Source: JAEUIZ01 sp046155605 (lineage in GTDB: Bacteria > Planctomycetota > Phycisphaerae > Phycisphaerales > UBA1924). Taken from it: 16,814 nt of DNA. Both the position numbers and the translations under genes were made by a program. The stretch lies in assembly GCA_046155605.1 (NCBI GenBank), contig JBJXFQ010000053.1, positions 1-16,814 of the forward strand. Direction: 5' to 3'. This document shows positions 1 to 7,010 of the stretch, piece after piece; within the stretch, counting starts at the first letter, position 1; each line of letters begins with the position of its first letter. The notes below the pieces were generated by a model. The model ran no database searches and had not been told where the DNA came from. It saw nothing but the letters and a program-made list of their open reading frames with translations.

Positions 1-531
1 GCCGGGGATGCCCCAGATCGCGCGCTCGACCTCGCCGACGTTCACGCCCGCGAACGCCACCACGACGAGCCGATCGCGGCCCTGTGCGACGAGCCCCTGC
101 CGCTCCGGCGTCGAATATGCCCGCGCACCGAGCTCCGGGTCCAGCTTCCAGGCGTCGTCATAGACCGCGGCCCAGCGCACAAACTCGAGCCCCGCCGCCC
201 TGGCTGCGTTGGCCCGGTCGAGCGACGCGATGTACGCGTGCATCGGGAGATAATCGAAGAGATCGACCCCCGCCGCCGCCAGCCGCGCCCGCCGCTGCGG
301 CGTGATCGGACCATCAAGCTGGATCACGAAGCGAGTGCCGACGGCGTGCGCGCCGACGAGCGCGGCAAGCCCGACGCCCGGCTTGGCTGCGGTATCAATC
401 GTGCCCGCACGGAGGTAGAGCGCGGTGGGGCTGACCCCGCCGGCCGCGATAACGCCCTGTTCTTGGGCGAAGAGCGAGGGCGAGGCAAGGGCGACGACAG
501 AGATAACGCACGCGCGACGGGCACGACTCAT
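1..531 (-). CDS. Secreted protein, N-terminal fragment (possible S8-type peptidase)
   Basis: This frame is open from an ATG at 531 to the window edge, giving 177 codons with no stop, so the gene is cut at its 3' end. The protein starts MSRARRACVISVVALASPSLFA, a basic n-region and hydrophobic core consistent with a Sec signal peptide ending near residue 22. Residues of about 65-105 (RFVIQLDGPITPQRRARLAA, then a DYLPMHAYIASL stretch) resemble the propeptide-like N-terminal region that precedes subtilisin-type S8 domains in secreted bacterial proteases; that resemblance is recalled, not searched. No catalytic domain lies within the window, so the protease call is tentative. A GGAG sits about 7 nt before the ATG. 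The gene is 114 bases downstream of the HAF-repeat gene on the same strand. Confidence 0.62.
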   Translation of the reverse strand, partial: MSRARRACVISVVALASPSLFAQEQGVIAAGGVSPTALYLRAGTIDTAAKPGVGLAALVGAHAVGTRFVIQLDGPITPQRRARLAAAGVDLFDYLPMHAYIASLDRANAARAAGLEFVRWAAVYDDAWKLDPELGARAYSTPERQGLVAQGRDRLVVVAFAGVNVGEVERAIWGIPG

Positions 532-645
532 GGTGAGGCTCCACGCCGGGCCGAACGCGGCATCCGCTCCGCGCGACCCGGCAGCGGCACTCTACCCGAT
601 CTGTCAAGGGTGGTGCGTTCCCCATTCGCAAAAGCGTCGACGGCG

Positions 646-1881
646 TTAGGGGCACCCGGCTGCGAAGCGGTTGAGGAAGCAGGCGAAGTCGTTCACATTG
701 AGAACGGGCGGAACGGTTGTTCCGTCGCAGTTCGCGCCGGGATCGGCCGCCGCGTAGAGGTTGAGAAAGCAGGCAAAGTCGTTGACATTCAGGATCGGCG
801 CTGTCGTACTCCGGTCGCAATTGGCGAAGCAGAGCGGTTCGGGGGCGGGAATGCCCGTCACCAGCCAGGCGCGAGTCTGGCCGTTGAAGTCGCCCCATCC
901 AACGATCGCGGACCCGTCAGTGCACACTGCGGTGGCCTCAGCCAGAGACCAACCAGCGAGATTCACGCCTTGCGACGTCAGATAGGCGTAGAGGCCTGTG
1001 ATCCCTTGGCTGGTAGACCAGATGAATGCACCGTTCGTGTCGGTTCCTACGACGATCGCGCCGTCTCCGCTTACGCCGAGGGCGCGGCAACTCTTCGCGC
1101 CGGCCGTCATGCCGATGTTTTGCATCCCGCCAACGGTGGTCCAGCGGAACGCTTGGTAAGGCGGCGCGCCAGCTCCACTCCCCCAGCCCACGATCACAGA
1201 ACCGTCGTCATTCACGGCCGTCGCACTCGAGAAATCACCGGTGGATAACACGCCGAGATCCTGTATCCCCATGCCCGTCCACGCAACCGCGCGGTTTCGG
1301 CCCGCGAGCTCGGCGTAGCCAATGACGACCGAGCCGTCAGCGCTGATCGCCTGCGCCCACGAACGGCTTTCCCCGGGAAACGTTCCGAGATCGACCATGC
1401 CCAACTGGGCGGTCCATCGAAATGCGTGCGGTTCTGATGGCGCTAGCGAGTGTCCTACAACTGTGGTGCCCACGGCGTTCACGCCGGTGCCCCATGAGTT
1501 GTTTCCACCAGGCAGGAAACCGAGGCTCTGCATACCGCCCGTCGGCGTCCAACGAAAGGCGCGTCCGGCGCTGACTCCCACGACCATATCGCCAGTTGCG
1601 TTCACACCGTAGGTATCCGACCCGCCGCCAGGCAGCACCCCCACGCTCTGCATTCCGGTCTGAGCGGTCCACCGAAACCCGCGGTTGCCACCGCTTCCCG
1701 GAATGGAAACAAGAACGCTCCCGACGACAACAGACCCGTCCGCGTTGACCCCATACGACTTCGACCAAGTTCCGCTCGGCACCACGCCCAAGTTTGTGAA
1801 CGTCACCTGGGCAACGACAGAGTGAGGGCAGGTGATGGCACACGCGTTGAGCGCCAACACGATCATCAGTTTGGACGTCAT
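646..1881 (-). CDS. Secreted HAF-repeat protein with C-terminal dockerin-like EF-hand pair
   Basis: The 411-residue protein has a signal peptide (about residues 1-25, ending SVVAQ). Seven degenerate repeats follow at roughly 42-345, each of the form (G/A)VNxDGSVVVG followed by AFRWT and GMQxLGxLPGG. This is the 'probable extracellular repeat, HAF' family (TIGR02913-type), and the run LAGWSLAEATAVCTDGSAIV is typical of its last repeat. Repeats of this size may form a beta-propeller, which is inference. Residues 352-410 hold two tandem 30-residue copies of NCDxxTTxPxLNVNDFACFLN-like sequence, an acidic/Asn EF-hand-like pattern found at the C-termini of secreted Phycisphaerae proteins and probably acting in surface attachment or sorting. 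Function is unknown. A TGTTATAAT extended -10 lies about 60 nt upstream, and a hairpin covers the weak Shine-Dalgarno region. Confidence 0.88.
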   Translation of the reverse strand: MTSKLMIVLALNACAITCPHSVVAQVTFTNLGVVPSGTWSKSYGVNADGSVVVGSVLVSIPGSGGNRGFRWTAQTGMQSVGVLPGGGSDTYGVNATGDMVVGVSAGRAFRWTPTGGMQSLGFLPGGNNSWGTGVNAVGTTVVGHSLAPSEPHAFRWTAQLGMVDLGTFPGESRSWAQAISADGSVVIGYAELAGRNRAVAWTGMGIQDLGVLSTGDFSSATAVNDDGSVIVGWGSGAGAPPYQAFRWTTVGGMQNIGMTAGAKSCRALGVSGDGAIVVGTDTNGAFIWSTSQGITGLYAYLTSQGVNLAGWSLAEATAVCTDGSAIVGWGDFNGQTRAWLVTGIPAPEPLCFANCDRSTTAPILNVNDFACFLNLYAAADPGANCDGTTVPPVLNVNDFACFLNRFAAGCP

Positions 1882-1887
1882 GGATCT

Positions 1888-1915
1888 GTGTCCCGGCCAA
1901 CGGTTTCAGGGACAC
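1888..1915 (-). other. 5'-UTR stem-loop before the HAF-repeat gene
   Basis: On the minus strand GTGTCCC (1915-1909) and GGGACAC (1894-1888) form a perfect 7-bp stem with a 14-nt loop. The 3' arm ends 6 nt before the ATG at 1881 and contains GGGA, the only purine-rich stretch that could serve as a ribosome binding site, so folding could limit translation. The pairing is seen; the regulatory role is inferred. Confidence 0.4.
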
Positions 1916-1938
1916 CAGTCCTAGCGGCCCACACCGCC

Positions 1939-1947
1939 ATTATAACA
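1939..1947 (-). promoter_or_regulatory. Extended -10 promoter for the HAF-repeat gene
   Basis: The minus strand reads TGTTATAAT, a consensus TATAAT with the TGn extension, in the murA-HAF intergenic space. No good -35 is visible, as is usual for extended -10 promoters. Predicted transcription start is near 1932, giving a leader of about 50 nt. A perfect TATAAT is rare in DNA this GC-rich. Confidence 0.6.
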
Positions 1948-2020
1948 GGGACGGCGGAATCGCGTCGTTGTTTCTCGGACTGCACCCCTGTACAAACTGA
2001 CTTGTGAACTCGACCTTGCC

Positions 2021-3388
2021 TTACTCCGCCGCCACAAGCTGCGTTCCCGCGAGTTCCTTGTCATCGACGCGCCTCACCGACGCCCCGACGCTGGCAAGCC
2101 GGTCTTCCATCTTGTGGTAGCCGCGATCGAGGTGATAGACGCGGTTGACGATCGTGGTTCCCTCGGCGGCGAGGCCCGCGAGCACGAGCGATGCTGATGC
2201 CCGCAGGTCGCTGGCCATGACCGGCGCGCCGACGAGCCTCCGCACGCCCGAGATAATCACGGTCGGACCCTGCCGGAAGAGCCGCGCGCCCATCCGCGAC
2301 AACTCGGCTACATGCAAAAACCGCTCCGGGAAGATCTTCTCGGTGATGACGGAGTTGCCCTCAGCCAGCGTCAGCAGGGCCATCAGTTGCGCCTGGAGAT
2401 CGGTCGGAAAGCCCGGGTGCGGCTGCGTGGTGATCTCAACCGGCCGCAAGACGCGCTCCGACGCCACCCGCACCGTGACCCGCATCGGATCGACGCCCGC
2501 GGGAACCTGGTCGTGGCTCGGTCGCCCCTCGCGGTCCATCGCCTGCACCTGCACGCCCGCGGCCTCCAGCCGATCGCTCACCGCCATCATCGAATCCAGT
2601 GGGCAATTCTCGAGGATCAGGCTGCCGTTGGTGATCGCGGCGGCACACATGAGCGTCCCGGCCTCGATGCGATCGGGGATCACGCGATGGTCCACGCCCT
2701 TGAGCTCGCGGACGCCCTCGATGATGATGCGTGGCGAGCCGGCGCCGCGCAGATTCGCGCCCATCGCCGTCAGCATCTGGGCCAGGTCCACGATCTCCGG
2801 CTCGCAGGCCGCGGATTCGATGATCGTCTGCCCGTCGGCGAGGGCGGCGGCGCACATCACGTTGGCCGTTCCGAGAACCGTCGATCCGAAGGCCCCGCCG
2901 AGGAAGACGCGGCCCCCCTGGAGGCGGCGGCGTGGTGCCTTGGCGATGATGTCACCACCTTTAAGGATGATGGTGGCCCCGAGGGCGACGAGTCCGCGCA
3001 GGTGGAGGTCGATGGGCCGGTCTCCGATGGCGCAGCCGCCGGGGAGCGAGACACGGGCCTCGCCGCGACGGGCGAGGAGAGGTCCGAGAACACAGATTCC
3101 GGCGCGCATGGTGCGCACGATGTCGTACCTGGCGTGCGAGCGAGACTCGTCGGTGCTGTGGAGGCGGATAACGCCGTCCTCGGTGCCATCATCCGTTCGT
3201 GGGCAGCCGATCTCGGTGAGGAGGGTTGCCATGTTACGGATGTCGGCCAGAGGCGGGACATCGCGCAGCGTGACGGGCTGATCCGTGAGGAGCGCCGCCG
3301 CCATGAGCGGGAGCGCGGCGTTCTTGGCACCATTGATACGAAGCCGGCCCTCGAGCCGACGCCCACCCTCGATGACAAAGGCATCCAT
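2021..3388 (-). CDS. murA: UDP-N-acetylglucosamine 1-carboxyvinyltransferase (MurA)
   Basis: MurA transfers enolpyruvate from PEP to UDP-GlcNAc, the first committed step of cytoplasmic peptidoglycan precursor synthesis. The 455-residue length fits the family (about 420-460). NGAKNAALP places Lys22 and Asn23 as in E. coli MurA, and SLPGGCAIGDRPIDLH carries the catalytic Cys (about residue 119; Cys115 in E. coli). A Cys at this site is the residue fosfomycin alkylates, so sensitivity of the enzyme is expected from family knowledge. I chose the ATG at 3388: it lies 7 nt after GGGAGG, whereas the TTG two codons upstream is too close to it. The downstream HAF gene has its own promoter, so murA is probably monocistronic. 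It is divergent from the fibro-slime gene. Confidence 0.97.
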   Translation of the reverse strand: MDAFVIEGGRRLEGRLRINGAKNAALPLMAAALLTDQPVTLRDVPPLADIRNMATLLTEIGCPRTDDGTEDGVIRLHSTDESRSHARYDIVRTMRAGICVLGPLLARRGEARVSLPGGCAIGDRPIDLHLRGLVALGATIILKGGDIIAKAPRRRLQGGRVFLGGAFGSTVLGTANVMCAAALADGQTIIESAACEPEIVDLAQMLTAMGANLRGAGSPRIIIEGVRELKGVDHRVIPDRIEAGTLMCAAAITNGSLILENCPLDSMMAVSDRLEAAGVQVQAMDREGRPSHDQVPAGVDPMRVTVRVASERVLRPVEITTQPHPGFPTDLQAQLMALLTLAEGNSVITEKIFPERFLHVAELSRMGARLFRQGPTVIISGVRRLVGAPVMASDLRASASLVLAGLAAEGTTIVNRVYHLDRGYHKMEDRLASVGASVRRVDDKELAGTQLVAAE

Positions 3389-3423
3389 TCCCAAGCCTCC
3401 CTGCGCGAACTGAATCGGGTCCG

Positions 3424-3429
3424 ATCATA
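3424..3429 (-). promoter_or_regulatory. Possible murA -10 box
   Basis: The minus strand reads TATGAT (5 of 6 matches to TATAAT) about 36 nt before the murA ATG, predicting a leader of about 30 nt that includes GGGAGG. No convincing -35 hexamer lies at the usual spacing. Confidence 0.35.
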
Positions 3430-3523
3430 CATCGGCGCGCGAGGAGGTTCTGCTTGCCCAGCCGACCGGGATTCGCCAGGCGTCAGAATCGGGCGGCGCG
3501 CGGCGATTTCACACCTCGCATAG

Positions 3524-3550
3524 TTGGCATCTGCAAAGGCGATTTGGCAT
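3524..3550 (+). repeat. Direct repeat TTGGCAT upstream of the fibro-slime gene
   Basis: TTGGCAT occurs at 3524-3530 and again at 3544-3550. The 20-bp period is close to two helical turns, so both copies face the same side of the DNA. They lie 59-85 bases before the ATG at 3609. They could be activator half-sites, or one could be a TTGGCA -35 element. No matching -10 was found. Confidence 0.3.
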
Positions 3551-3608
3551 GGTTGAGTAAGCACTCGCCGATGCGGCTTCCCCGCAGCCGGCAATTGGAG
3601 GGATTGCC

Positions 3609-4532
3609 ATGAACGCACGCACGATTCTGAGCCCGGCTGTGGGGATTCTGGCCCTGGCGGGCGCCGCTGGTCTGGCACTGAACACGACCACGGCCAGCGC
3701 CGCGGACGATCAGTACGCCAACCTGCCGGCGACGATGTCCCTGAACGGGACGGTTCGGGACTTCAAGGCCTACAACCAGGAAGGGGGTCACGCTGACTTC
3801 GAGCGCGTCCCGACGGCGGGATACGGCCACTTCATGGGCCAGGCGGCCGACAGCCTGAACTCCGAAGGCCTCCCCGAGTTTGCCTCGACGGGGTACAAGA
3901 TGGGCGCCCAGTGGAAGAACGCCGCGGGCCAGCCGATCATCCGGCCCAAGGCGTACATCGCCGTCAAGCGCGGGGACACGAACGGGACGATCGCGGCGAG
4001 CGCCGGCGGCTCGACCACCACGGCCGAGAACTTCGCCAAGTGGTACCGCGACATGCCGGGCGTGAACAGTTCGATGCAACTGCCCATCACGCTCGTCCGC
4101 CAGACGGGCACGAACCGGTACGTCTTCGACGACACGCTCGACTCAAACTTCAGCGCCAACGGCGGGTTCTTCCCGATCAACGGGCAACTCTTCGGCAACT
4201 ACAACAACACGGGCAAGAACTTCCACTTCACCTACATGATCGACACCACCTTCATCTATGAGGCGAACAAGGGCCACATCTTCACCTTCACCGGTGACGA
4301 CGACGTGTGGGTCTATATCGACGGCAAACTCGTGATCGACCTCGGCGGCGTCCACGGCAAGGTCTCTCAGACCATCGAACTCGACCGCCTCACTTGGCTC
4401 CTCGACGGCGACACCTACAGCCTCAAGTTCTTCTTCGCCGAGCGGCACACGACGCAGTCCAACTTCCGCATCGAGACGACGCTGACGCTCCGCAGCGTGC
4501 AGCCCCCGGCCACCTCGGCGCTCTCCGACTAA
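3609..4532 (+). CDS. Secreted fibro-slime (PA14-like) domain protein
   Basis: The 307-residue protein has a signal peptide at about 1-32 (hydrophobic core GILALAGAAGLAL, then ASAADD). The rest matches the fibro-slime domain (TIGR02148-type, related to PA14 folds): an early LNGTVRDFKAYN, a middle region with NFHFTYMIDTTFIYE, and the hallmark FTGDDDVWVYIDGKLVIDLG at about 227-246, followed by a C-terminal FFFAERHTTQSNFRIET. The family occurs in extracellular proteins of Fibrobacter, Dictyostelium and planctomycetes and is thought to bind carbohydrate or matrix; the exact ligand is unknown. There is no anchor or transmembrane segment after the signal peptide. TTGGAGGGATTGCC precedes the ATG, giving a strong Shine-Dalgarno. 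The gene is monocistronic, with a hairpin terminator 26 bases after the stop. Confidence 0.93.
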   Translation: MNARTILSPAVGILALAGAAGLALNTTTASAADDQYANLPATMSLNGTVRDFKAYNQEGGHADFERVPTAGYGHFMGQAADSLNSEGLPEFASTGYKMGAQWKNAAGQPIIRPKAYIAVKRGDTNGTIAASAGGSTTTAENFAKWYRDMPGVNSSMQLPITLVRQTGTNRYVFDDTLDSNFSANGGFFPINGQLFGNYNNTGKNFHFTYMIDTTFIYEANKGHIFTFTGDDDVWVYIDGKLVIDLGGVHGKVSQTIELDRLTWLLDGDTYSLKFFFAERHTTQSNFRIETTLTLRSVQPPATSALSD

Positions 4533-4558
4533 GTCTCGCGGACCAATCCTGAACCACG

Positions 4559-4587
4559 CGACCCGGGACCGAGTGCCCGGGTCGTTT
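4559..4587 (+). terminator. Intrinsic terminator of the fibro-slime gene
   Basis: CGACCCGGG (4559-4567) pairs perfectly with CCCGGGTCG (4576-4584) across an 8-nt loop, followed by TTTC. The 9-bp GC-rich stem is strong but the U-tract is only three bases. Confidence 0.7.
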
Positions 4588-4610
4588 CATCGATTCACGG
4601 CTCGTGGGAT

Positions 4611-4673
4611 GGACGCTGCGTCGAGCGTCCGTGATACCGAGCGATTGCCACGGACCTCAAATCGACGTCCGTG
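4611..4673. repeat. Overlapping inverted repeats between convergent genes
   Basis: GGACGCT (4611-4617) pairs with AGCGTCC (4624-4630) over a 6-nt loop. CACGGAC (4649-4655) can pair either with GTCCGTG at 4667-4673 (11-nt loop) or with the identical GTCCGTG at 4627-4633 (15-nt loop). The segment lies just past the dapA stop on the minus strand and past the fibro-slime terminator on the plus strand. It may help end the dapA transcript, but there is no U-tract. Confidence 0.45.
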
Positions 4674-4681
4674 CCACTTTC

Positions 4682-5575
4682 TTACCTCAGCCCGGCGCGA
4701 GCGAGCGCCTCGCGGACCGCCCCCACAGTCGCCTCGGTCGCCTCGCACATCGGCAGCCGCAGCGTGCCAGTGTCCCGGCCCAGCAGTTTCATCGCCGCCT
4801 TGATCGGAATCGGATTGGTCTCGAGGAACATGGCGCGGCAGAGGTCAAAGAGTTCGCGGTGCAGCCCGAGCGCGCCGGCCCAATCGCCCTTGAGGAACGC
4901 CGCGCACAGGCCCGAGACCTTGGCCGGCACGAGGTTTGAGACGACGGAAACGACGCCCACGGCCCCGATCGCGGCAAACGGCAACGTCATCGAGTCATCG
5001 CCCGAGAGCAGCGCGAGTTCGGGGCAGCGAATGGCGATCTCGGTCGCGGAATCGGTCGAGCCCGTCGCTTCCTTGTTCGCCACGATGTTCTCGTGGCGCG
5101 CGAGCCGCTGCATCGTGGCGGGGGTGATGGCGACGCCCGTGCGGCCCGGGATGTTGTAGAGCACGATCGGGAGCCGGGCCGCGTCCGCGATCGCCGTGAA
5201 GTGGCGATAGAGCCCTTCCTGCGTCGGCTTGTTGTAATACGGGTTGACGCTGAGGGTCGCGTCAGCGCCCGCGTCGAGCGCGATCTTCTGGAGTTCGATG
5301 GCGTGCGCGGTGGAGTTGCTGCCCGTGCCGGCGATGGTGAGCATGCCGCGCTTCTTGGCTGCCTGAGCGACGCGCTCGATCAGGCGCGGGTATTCGTGCT
5401 CGGTGAGCGTCGGGCTCTCGCCGGTGGTGCCCGCGACGACGATCCCGCGCACGCCGCCCTTGCCCTGGAAGTCGATGTGCTCGTCGAGGCGCGGAAGGTC
5501 GATGGCCGAGCCGTCGGCAGTAAAGGGGGTGATGACGGCAGTAAAGGCCCCGGCAAAGCGAGTGTCACGCGGCAT
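4682..5575 (-). CDS. dapA: 4-hydroxy-tetrahydrodipicolinate synthase (DapA)
   Basis: DapA condenses pyruvate with aspartate semialdehyde, the first step specific to the lysine/diaminopimelate branch. The 297-residue TIM-barrel protein is of normal length (about 290-300). Visible are GTTGESPTL (Thr50/Thr51), PYYNKPTQEG (Tyr113/114), YNIPGRTGV with catalytic Tyr140, and NKEATGS with the Schiff-base Lys168. These correspond to E. coli Thr44/45, Tyr107, Tyr133 and Lys161. The start at 5575 has no Shine-Dalgarno but is preceded by TACGCT exactly 6 nt away, suggesting a leaderless transcript. The gene lies 50 bases downstream of sucB on the same strand, so read-through is also possible. lysC and dapF of the same pathway are elsewhere in the window. 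Confidence 0.96.
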   Translation of the reverse strand: MPRDTRFAGAFTAVITPFTADGSAIDLPRLDEHIDFQGKGGVRGIVVAGTTGESPTLTEHEYPRLIERVAQAAKKRGMLTIAGTGSNSTAHAIELQKIALDAGADATLSVNPYYNKPTQEGLYRHFTAIADAARLPIVLYNIPGRTGVAITPATMQRLARHENIVANKEATGSTDSATEIAIRCPELALLSGDDSMTLPFAAIGAVGVVSVVSNLVPAKVSGLCAAFLKGDWAGALGLHRELFDLCRAMFLETNPIPIKAAMKLLGRDTGTLRLPMCEATEATVGAVREALARAGLR

Positions 5576-5581
5576 GGGCCA

Positions 5582-5587
5582 AGCGTA
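5582..5587 (-). promoter_or_regulatory. TACGCT -10-like box abutting dapA (leaderless)
   Basis: The minus strand reads TACGCT, then TGGCCC, then the dapA ATG. With the usual 6-nt discriminator, transcription would start at the A of ATG. TTGACC lies upstream but 20 nt from the box, too far for a normal -35. Confidence 0.4.
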
Positions 5588-5625
5588 CGCAAGCCGATCG
5601 CGAGCAAGGTCAACGAAGGCACAAA

Positions 5626-6897
5626 CTACAGATCGAGGAGCAGGCGGCGCGGGTCTTCGATCGCTTCCTTGATCTTGACGAGGAATCGCACGGCCTCGGC
5701 TCCGTCGATGAGGCGATGGTCGTACGAGAGCGCGACGAACATCATCGGTCGGATCGCCACCTCGCCCGGCTTCTCGGGGTGCTCGACGGCGCGGTTCTTG
5801 ATCGCGTGCATGCCGAGGATCGCGGACTGCGGCGGATTGAGGATCGGCGTGCTCATCAGCGAGCCGAAGATCCCGCCGTTGGTGATCGTGAACGTGCCGC
5901 CGGTCATCTCTTCGAGCGTGAGTTTGCCTTCCTTGGCCCGCGTGCCGAGGTCTTTGACGGCGACTTCGACCTGCGCGAACGAGAGCGTCTCAGCGTTACG
6001 GATGACGGGCACGACGAGCCCCTTGGGGCTGGCGACAGCGACCGCGATGTCGCAGAAGTCATGCTTCTGGATGGCGGGCTTGCCTTGATCATCCTCGACG
6101 ATGAAGGCGTTGACCAGCGGAAAGGCCCGCAGCGCCTGGACCGCGGCCCGCACGAAGAAACTCATGAAGCCGAGCCCGACGCCGTGGCGTTTCTCGAAAT
6201 CTTCCTTGTATTTCGCGCGATAGGCCATGATGGCGGACATGTCGCACTCGTTGAAGGTCGTGAGCATCGCGGCGGTGTGCTGGGCCTCGACGAGGCGGGC
6301 GGCGACGCGCTGGCGCAGTGGCGTCATGCGTTCGCGGGTGATGCCGCGAGTGCCACGCCCCCCTCCCGACACCTGGCGAATGGCATCAACCGCGGCGATG
6401 TTCTTCTCGGCGTCGATAGAGGCCTTGGAGGGCGCGGCCTGCCCGCGTGCGAACTCCTCGACATCGCCGGCACGCACCTTGTCGCCGGGGCCGGTGGGCC
6501 GGACTCGCGCCAGATCAACCCCGCGCTCTTCGGCGACCTTTTTGGCCAAGGGCGTCGCACGGACGCCGTCGGATTCGGGCTTGGGTGCATCGTCGGGCTT
6601 GGTAGACGCTCGCGGCGAAGGCGTTGCGGGCGCCGGGACTGGTGCGCTTGCGGGTGCGGTGGCCGTCTCGTCGATCGAGCCCACCACCGCGCCGATGGCG
6701 ACCTCGTCGCCCACCTTCGCGGATTGCGTCAAGACGCCCGAAGCCGGTGCCGGGATCGGCATCGTGATCTTGTCGGTTTCGAGGTCGAGCACGACATCGT
6801 CGCGCTGCACATACTCGCCAGATTTTTTCAGCCATGACGAGATCACACCGCTGGTGACGGACTCGCCGACGTTGGGAATGACGATCGGGGTTGGCAT
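5626..6897 (-). CDS. sucB: Dihydrolipoyllysine succinyltransferase, E2 of 2-oxoglutarate dehydrogenase
   Basis: E2 moves the succinyl group from its lipoyl arm to CoA in the TCA cycle. The 423-residue domain order is standard. A lipoyl domain (1-77) has DLETDKITM with lipoylated Lys43. A Pro/Ala linker (78-112) follows, then a peripheral-subunit-binding domain (about 113-152, RATPLAKKVAEERGVDLARV). The catalytic domain runs from about 190. TFNECDMSAIMAYR, NGGIFGSLMSTPILNPPQSA and the active-site SYDHRLIDG (His394, Asp398) favour the succinyl-transferring type over pyruvate E2. The frame stays open to 7056, but I chose the ATG at 6897 because the lipoyl domain begins there. There is no Shine-Dalgarno, and TACGGT sits 8 nt upstream. 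E1 and E3 genes are not in the window. Confidence 0.95.
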   Translation of the reverse strand: MPTPIVIPNVGESVTSGVISSWLKKSGEYVQRDDVVLDLETDKITMPIPAPASGVLTQSAKVGDEVAIGAVVGSIDETATAPASAPVPAPATPSPRASTKPDDAPKPESDGVRATPLAKKVAEERGVDLARVRPTGPGDKVRAGDVEEFARGQAAPSKASIDAEKNIAAVDAIRQVSGGGRGTRGITRERMTPLRQRVAARLVEAQHTAAMLTTFNECDMSAIMAYRAKYKEDFEKRHGVGLGFMSFFVRAAVQALRAFPLVNAFIVEDDQGKPAIQKHDFCDIAVAVASPKGLVVPVIRNAETLSFAQVEVAVKDLGTRAKEGKLTLEEMTGGTFTITNGGIFGSLMSTPILNPPQSAILGMHAIKNRAVEHPEKPGEVAIRPMMFVALSYDHRLIDGAEAVRFLVKIKEAIEDPRRLLLDL

Positions 6898-6905
6898 GGG
6901 GGTTG

Positions 6906-6911
6906 ACCGTA
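6906..6911 (-). promoter_or_regulatory. TACGGT -10-like box just before sucB
   Basis: The minus strand reads TACGGT, then CAACCCCC, then the sucB ATG. The 8-nt gap implies a leader of at most 1-2 nt. The box is part of the divergent sucB / FHA-ATPase promoter region. Confidence 0.33.
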
Positions 6912-6980
6912 GGCCGCCGGTCCGAAAACCGCACCAGGCGGGGAGGCAACGATAGCGCGAACCGGGGGGCCAGAAGCCGG

Positions 6981-6986
6981 TACACT
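6981..6986 (+). promoter_or_regulatory. Possible -10 box of the FHA-ATPase gene
   Basis: TACACT, in the context CCGGTACACT, predicts a start near 6993 and an 18-nt leader containing GGAGG (6998-7002). The same ten bases precede the M28 gene at 15099-15108. No clear -35 is seen. Confidence 0.33.
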
Positions 6987-7010
6987 TCGAGTCACACGGA
7001 GGCCCACCGC

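Noticed and set aside
602..607. Perfect TTGACA on the minus strand upstream of the first gene
   Set aside because: No -10-like hexamer lies 15-19 nt downstream (the sequence there is GC-rich), so I did not call a promoter.
2145..3523. Long plus-strand open frames opposite murA
   Set aside because: They are antisense shadows caused by high GC. Their translations are Arg/Pro/Ser-rich without any motif, while the minus strand encodes an intact MurA.
3572..3590. Small hairpins TGCGG/CCGCA or CGGCT/AGCCG before the fibro-slime Shine-Dalgarno
   Set aside because: The 5-bp stems are mutually exclusive and expected by chance in GC-rich DNA. They do not cover the Shine-Dalgarno.
6891..7010. Upstream start of the FHA-ATPase at 6891
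   Set aside because: It would overlap the sucB start and add an Arg-rich non-homologous stretch. TTG at 7011 has an ideal Shine-Dalgarno and begins the FHA domain.
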